Assembly (NCBI RefSeq): GCF_019464495.1
Contig: NZ_CP080492.1
Span: 3,162,001 to 3,226,000 of the forward strand
DNA: 64,000 nucleotides
Reading direction: 5' to 3'
Source of the DNA: Leucobacter luti
GTDB taxonomy: Bacteria; Actinomycetota; Actinomycetes; Actinomycetales; Microbacteriaceae
The notes below the pieces were generated by a model. It saw only the letters and a program-made list of their open reading frames with translations, had not been told where the DNA came from and ran no database searches. The stretch's first letter is position 1. Every line of letters begins with the position of its first letter. Positions 60,718-64,000 of the stretch are shown one piece after another. The position numbers were made by a program, and so were the translations under genes.

Positions 60718-60753
60718 GTAATCTTTAATCACCAAACGGCGATTAAAGATTAC
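60718..60753. promoter_or_regulatory. Operator candidate 2 of the FGE/ABC divergent promoter
   Basis: 36-base palindrome: perfect 13-base arms GTAATCTTTAATC / GATTAAAGATTAC around ACCAAACGGC. Its centre (CACCAAACGGCG) repeats site 1. It ends 40 bases before the binding-protein start, where a repressor would block transcription. Confidence 0.7.
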
Positions 60754-60793
60754 TTTCTGGCCATAGTGGCCGCTCTCGACGAAGGAGTCGTTC

Positions 60794-61807
60794 ATGTTGA
60801 AAGCCCGTCGCACACTGGCCGTATTGGCCGTGATGCCGGTGGTCGCACTCGCTCTCTCCGCCTGCTCTGCCGCACCGAGCGCGGACAGCCCTGACCAGGG
60901 CCCCTCGTCCACGGGGGAGCTGACCACACTCAACGTCGCCACCATCGGCCTGACCTCCGACGGCAGCTTGCTCACCGGGATCGAGCAGGGCTTCTTCGAG
61001 GAAGAGGGGCTTGAGATCAGCACATCGATCGTTGCGAATCCGCCTGCAGGCTTGGCTGCTGTGCAGGGCGGGCAGGTTGACATCGCGTACTCGCCAAGTA
61101 TTCCGCTGCTCAACGCGCTCAGTCAGCGCGTCCCGATCCAGGTCATCGGTGCGGCAGATGGGTTCCCACCCGCGGGGACCGAAATCAGCGATCCTGCCAG
61201 CTTCGACGACACTGGTCTCTTTGCGAGTGCTGGGAGCGGAGTCACAAAGGTCGCCGACCTCGCAGGAAAGACCATCGCGATCCCCGCGCGGAAAGCGCAG
61301 CTCGAAGTCGTGATCGCCGGTGAGCTCGAGAAAGCCGGAGTCGATCCGGCAACCGGGGTGAACTGGGTGGTGCTTGACTTTACTTCGGCCGTTGCAGCGC
61401 TGAAGAACGGCACCGTCGACGCCGCGGGGCTCGTGAGTCCCTTTACTGCGGAAGCGGTTGACATCGGTGCTACCCAGCTGTCGGCACCGTCAATCGGCTT
61501 CTTCGAGAGCGGGGCGACTGGGCTCTGGACTGCAGGGACGGCCACGATCACGGCAAAGCCCGAAGCGATCGCAGGCTTCCAGCGGGCCATCGTGAAGTCG
61601 AACGAGTACGCGACTGCGCACGAGGATGAGGCGATCCAAGCGGGCTTGGACTACACCAAGTCGACTCTCACCATCGATGAAGTGAAGCGCCCGGTGTGGC
61701 CCATAGAGGTGCTGCCGGAGGACCTGGGGCGCCCGAATACTCAGATGGTTGAGCTCGGCTTCCTGAAAACGCCGGTAGACCTCGACGGCGTAATTTTGGG
61801 CGAGTAA
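60794..61807 (+). CDS. ABC importer substrate-binding lipoprotein (SsuA/TauA/NMT1 type)
   Basis: A 337-residue binding lipoprotein: lipobox LSAC with acylated Cys near residue 24, then the SsuA/NMT1 fold with GIEQGFFEEEGLEIS, GGQVDIAYSPSIPLLNALSQ, DLAGKTIAIPARKAQLEV and AVAALKNGTVDAAGLVSPF. Relatives bind sulfonates, nitrate, taurine, thiamine precursors or aromatic acids. GAAGGAG precedes the ATG. It heads a SsuACB-like operon, and the FGE gene across the promoter favours an organosulfur ligand. Confidence 0.88.
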   Translation: MLKARRTLAVLAVMPVVALALSACSAAPSADSPDQGPSSTGELTTLNVATIGLTSDGSLLTGIEQGFFEEEGLEISTSIVANPPAGLAAVQGGQVDIAYSPSIPLLNALSQRVPIQVIGAADGFPPAGTEISDPASFDDTGLFASAGSGVTKVADLAGKTIAIPARKAQLEVVIAGELEKAGVDPATGVNWVVLDFTSAVAALKNGTVDAAGLVSPFTAEAVDIGATQLSAPSIGFFESGATGLWTAGTATITAKPEAIAGFQRAIVKSNEYATAHEDEAIQAGLDYTKSTLTIDEVKRPVWPIEVLPEDLGRPNTQMVELGFLKTPVDLDGVILGE

Positions 61808-61812
61808 TCCCG

Positions 61813-62589
61813 ATGTCTCGGACCACACTTGTGCCTATCGGCGTCGGCTCGCTGGGTGCAGTCACTGCCCTCGGCCTCTGGCAGTGGGCTGCCGTTGGCC
61901 CGCTCACTGCGTCACCACTTCCCACCGCAATCGAGTCGATCAGTGCCCTGTTCAGACTTGGCTCTGAGCCGGAGATGTGGCGTGCAACCGGGGACACCCT
62001 CTATATGGCGCTCCTCGGACTCCTCCTCGCCGCCGTTGCCGGCATTCTGCTCGGTGTTGGCATCGGGGTCTCGCCGCTCGCGCTGCACGCGACTCGGGTG
62101 CCGCTTGAGTTCTTGAAGCCCATCCCGCCCATCGTGATCCTCCCGATCGTGGCGCTCGTCCTCGGTCCGACGGCCGGAATGGGGGTCTTCCTCGTCTTCT
62201 TCGGCTGCTTCGTTGCGATCGCGGTGCAGACATCAGCTGGGGTGTTCGATACAGATCCGGTGACGCGCGACACGGGTCGCTCGTACAGCATGAACCGCTG
62301 TGAGATCCTCGGCAGAATCGTTCTCCCGAGCGCACTGCCGTACATCGGGACAGCGATCCGCGTCGCCGCTCCCACCGCGCTCATCGTTGCCGTTGTGGCA
62401 GGCCTGCTCGGGGGAGGCCCTGGGCTCGGCCAGAGTCTGCTGCTCGCGCAGATTTCGGGCAATCAGAATGAGCTCTTCGCCTACGTCCTGCTTCTCGGCC
62501 TCCTGGGACTCGCAGTCCAGGGCGTGAGCCAGTGGGGCGAGCGCCGCCTCCTGCACTGGCATCCGCAGTACCGTACGGAGGCAGTGTAA
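61813..62589 (+). CDS. ABC importer permease 1 (SsuC/TauC type)
   Basis: A 258-residue membrane protein with about six helices and the EAA loop RDTGRSYSMNRCEILGRIVL. LKPIPPIVILPIVALVLG is typical of sulfonate/nitrate permeases. Five bases after the binding-protein gene. Its stop overlaps the next start (TAATG). Confidence 0.88.
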   Translation: MSRTTLVPIGVGSLGAVTALGLWQWAAVGPLTASPLPTAIESISALFRLGSEPEMWRATGDTLYMALLGLLLAAVAGILLGVGIGVSPLALHATRVPLEFLKPIPPIVILPIVALVLGPTAGMGVFLVFFGCFVAIAVQTSAGVFDTDPVTRDTGRSYSMNRCEILGRIVLPSALPYIGTAIRVAAPTALIVAVVAGLLGGGPGLGQSLLLAQISGNQNELFAYVLLLGLLGLAVQGVSQWGERRLLHWHPQYRTEAV

Positions 62590-63425
62590 TGACGCTCACC
62601 TCGACCATTCCCACTCGGACCTCCGTCGCTCGACGGCAGCGACGCAGTGGCGTGCCTGGATCGACCCTGATCGCAGCCGAGGTTCTCGTGCCGATTCTCC
62701 TCCTGGTGGTGTGGTGGGTCACCTCTGCGAATTCCACGAACACCTTCTTCCCGCCGTTGCAGACGATCCTCACCAGGCTGATTGAGCTTGCTCAAGTGCC
62801 CGCGTTCTGGACTGACGTCACATCCTCACTCGGCAATCTCGCGCTGTCGTTCGCGTTGGCGAGCGTGCTCGGAGTGCTCCTGGGGGCGGCCCTCGGATTG
62901 ATCCAACCACTCGCGTGGTTCGTCGGGCCCACCCTGCACTTCTTTCGAGCGATTCCTCCGGTTGCACTCGTGCCGATTTTCGTGTCGCTGATCGGATTCG
63001 GAAACGAGACAAGAATCCTGTCGATCACACTCGCTGCGCTGTTTCCGGTGCTGATATCCACAATAGACGGCATCAAAGGGGCGGAACCGACGCTCGAAAT
63101 GGTCAGCAGGGTCTACCGATTCGGTCCAATCGATCGTCTGTTCTCGGTGACTCTCCCTGCGGCGAGTCCTCGGATCCTTTCAGGCATGCAGGTCAGCCTG
63201 ATGACCGCTTTCGTGGTGATGATCGCGAGCGAGATGCTCGGATCCTCGACGGGCCTCGGCGCGGCAACACTGCTGGCGCAGCAGTCCTTTGCCATTGCGG
63301 ATATGTGGGCGGGAATCCTGACCCTCGGGGTGCTCGGATACGCCGCTACCGCGATGTTCGTGCTGTTCCGGCGCCGGGTGCTGCGCTGGTACATCGCTTC
63401 ACAACAACAGGAGAAACGCTCATGA
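62589..63425 (+). CDS. ABC importer permease 2 (SsuC/TauC type)
   Basis: A 278-residue permease of the same family: FFRAIPPVALVPIFVSLIGF and the EAA loop TLEMVSRVYRFGPIDRLFSV. Two distinct permease genes imply a heterodimeric channel, less usual than the single SsuC homodimer. Overlaps the permease 1 stop by one base and the ATPase start by four (ATGA). Confidence 0.88.
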   Translation: MTLTSTIPTRTSVARRQRRSGVPGSTLIAAEVLVPILLLVVWWVTSANSTNTFFPPLQTILTRLIELAQVPAFWTDVTSSLGNLALSFALASVLGVLLGAALGLIQPLAWFVGPTLHFFRAIPPVALVPIFVSLIGFGNETRILSITLAALFPVLISTIDGIKGAEPTLEMVSRVYRFGPIDRLFSVTLPAASPRILSGMQVSLMTAFVVMIASEMLGSSTGLGAATLLAQQSFAIADMWAGILTLGVLGYAATAMFVLFRRRVLRWYIASQQQEKRS

Positions 63426-64000
63426 TTGATCACGAAACTGCACCGCGACTCCGCGTCGCGGGCCTCGCGAAAACCTACAACACCAAGCGTGGCGCTGTGC
63501 CGGTAATCGCTGATCTCACCTTTGACGTCGCCGCTGGCGAGATTGTCTGCATCGTTGGTCCATCCGGGATAGGCAAGACGACACTGCTGAAATGTCTCAC
63601 CGGTTTACAAAGCACGACCTCCGGAATCGCCAGTATCGATGGGAAGGCGATTGACGGGCCACCGGAAGAGATGGCACTCGTGTTTCAGGAATACACGCGC
63701 TCCCTGATGCCATGGCTCACCGTCGAAAAAAACGTACGATTGCCGCTCAAACACCTCCATCTCCCTGCCGCAGAACGGGAAGAGCGCATATCGTCCGCGC
63801 TCGTCGCCGTGGGCCTGATCGGGGCAGAGACGAAATATCCGTGGCAGCTCTCCGGCGGCATGCAACAACGCGTTGCGATCGCGCGCGCGATTGCCTACCG
63901 TCCCGAGGTGCTCGTGATGGATGAGCCGTTCGCCTCGGTCGATGCGCAGACCAGATTCGAGCTCGAAGACCTGTGCCTGCGAGTGCGCGCGCAGTTCGGG
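63422..64000 (+). CDS. ABC importer ATP-binding protein (SsuB/TauB type), 3'-truncated
   Basis: The first 193 codons of an ATPase that runs off the right edge. Start ATG overlaps the permease stop. Walker A GPSGIGKTT (Ile where Cys or Ala is usual), Q loop VFQEYTRSLMPWLTV typical of the nitrate/sulfonate group, signature LSGGMQQRVAIARAI and Walker B VLVMDEPFASVDAQ. Fourth gene of the importer operon. Confidence 0.93.
   Translation, partial: MIDHETAPRLRVAGLAKTYNTKRGAVPVIADLTFDVAAGEIVCIVGPSGIGKTTLLKCLTGLQSTTSGIASIDGKAIDGPPEEMALVFQEYTRSLMPWLTVEKNVRLPLKHLHLPAAEREERISSALVAVGLIGAETKYPWQLSGGMQQRVAIARAIAYRPEVLVMDEPFASVDAQTRFELEDLCLRVRAQFG

Noticed and set aside
1..64000. Insertion sequences, prophage or integrative element
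   Set aside because: No transposase, integrase, phage structural or conjugation gene is visible anywhere in the window.

Overview
The window is high-GC DNA with a tRNA-Gln/glmU/prs housekeeping block, an RGG-tailed DEAD-box helicase, twin CycA-like permeases, and many LysR, TetR, GntR and MarR regulators. It fits an actinomycete, most likely Microbacteriaceae (Leucobacter-like). The family assignment is inference from gene content and style. Most of the window is accessory catabolism and transport.

Layout. 0-8.3 kb: amine and amino-acid metabolism (ureohydrolase cut by the window edge, MHS transporter, two CycA-type permeases, a PLP decarboxylase of the Lys/Orn/Arg family, divergent LysR). 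8.3-10.7 kb: TetR regulator and divergent amidase. 10.8-15.7 kb: two large secreted proteins, one with paired HEHG motifs, one a seven-repeat FG-GAP propeller with Ig-like domains. 15.8-19.1 kb: MarR, tRNA-Gln(TTG), glmU, prs. 19.2-24.8 kb: a GGTGCT microsatellite, two APC permeases around an autoproteolytic P1 peptidase, and TetR. 24.8-31.9 kb: homoprotocatechuate (4-hydroxyphenylacetate) meta-cleavage genes hpaD, hpaE, a GntR regulator, an FAH-RraA fusion, a frameshifted hpaI, and hpaH. The two transcription units both carry the palindrome ATCGTATACGAT. 32-37.3 kb: Dpp-type ABC importer with a permease-ATPase fusion. 37.3-40.6 kb: DEAD-box helicase and an AbiEi-like/nuclease-like protein.

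40.8-58 kb holds the most unusual block: aldehyde dehydrogenase, Bcr/CflA exporter, three alpha/beta hydrolases, two divergent aldo/keto reductases, Zn-alcohol dehydrogenase, SDR, amidohydrolase, a methyltransferase homologue with a degraded SAM site, a phosphotriesterase homologue that has lost its metal ligands, an intact but frameshifted phosphotriesterase-type hydrolase, TetR, and a GMC oxidoreductase. Four divergent promoters in it, and probably the promoter of the Dpp-type importer at 32 kb, share an AT-rich motif of the form TCTA-N6-TAGA. This looks like one TetR-controlled regulon for an unknown ester/lactone/alcohol substrate.

58-64 kb: CPBP protease, a formylglycine-generating enzyme overlapping a TetR gene, and a divergent sulfonate/nitrate-type ABC importer (last gene cut by the window edge). 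This suggests sulfate-ester or sulfonate use. No sulfatase is in the window.

Tandem repeats are common: two repeat arrays sit on stop codons and place stops in all three frames. Two genes (hpaI and the phosphotriesterase) are each broken by one missing G in a G run, which may be real or an assembly artefact. Apart from 19,008-19,424 (terminators and microsatellite), no gap exceeds 300 bases.
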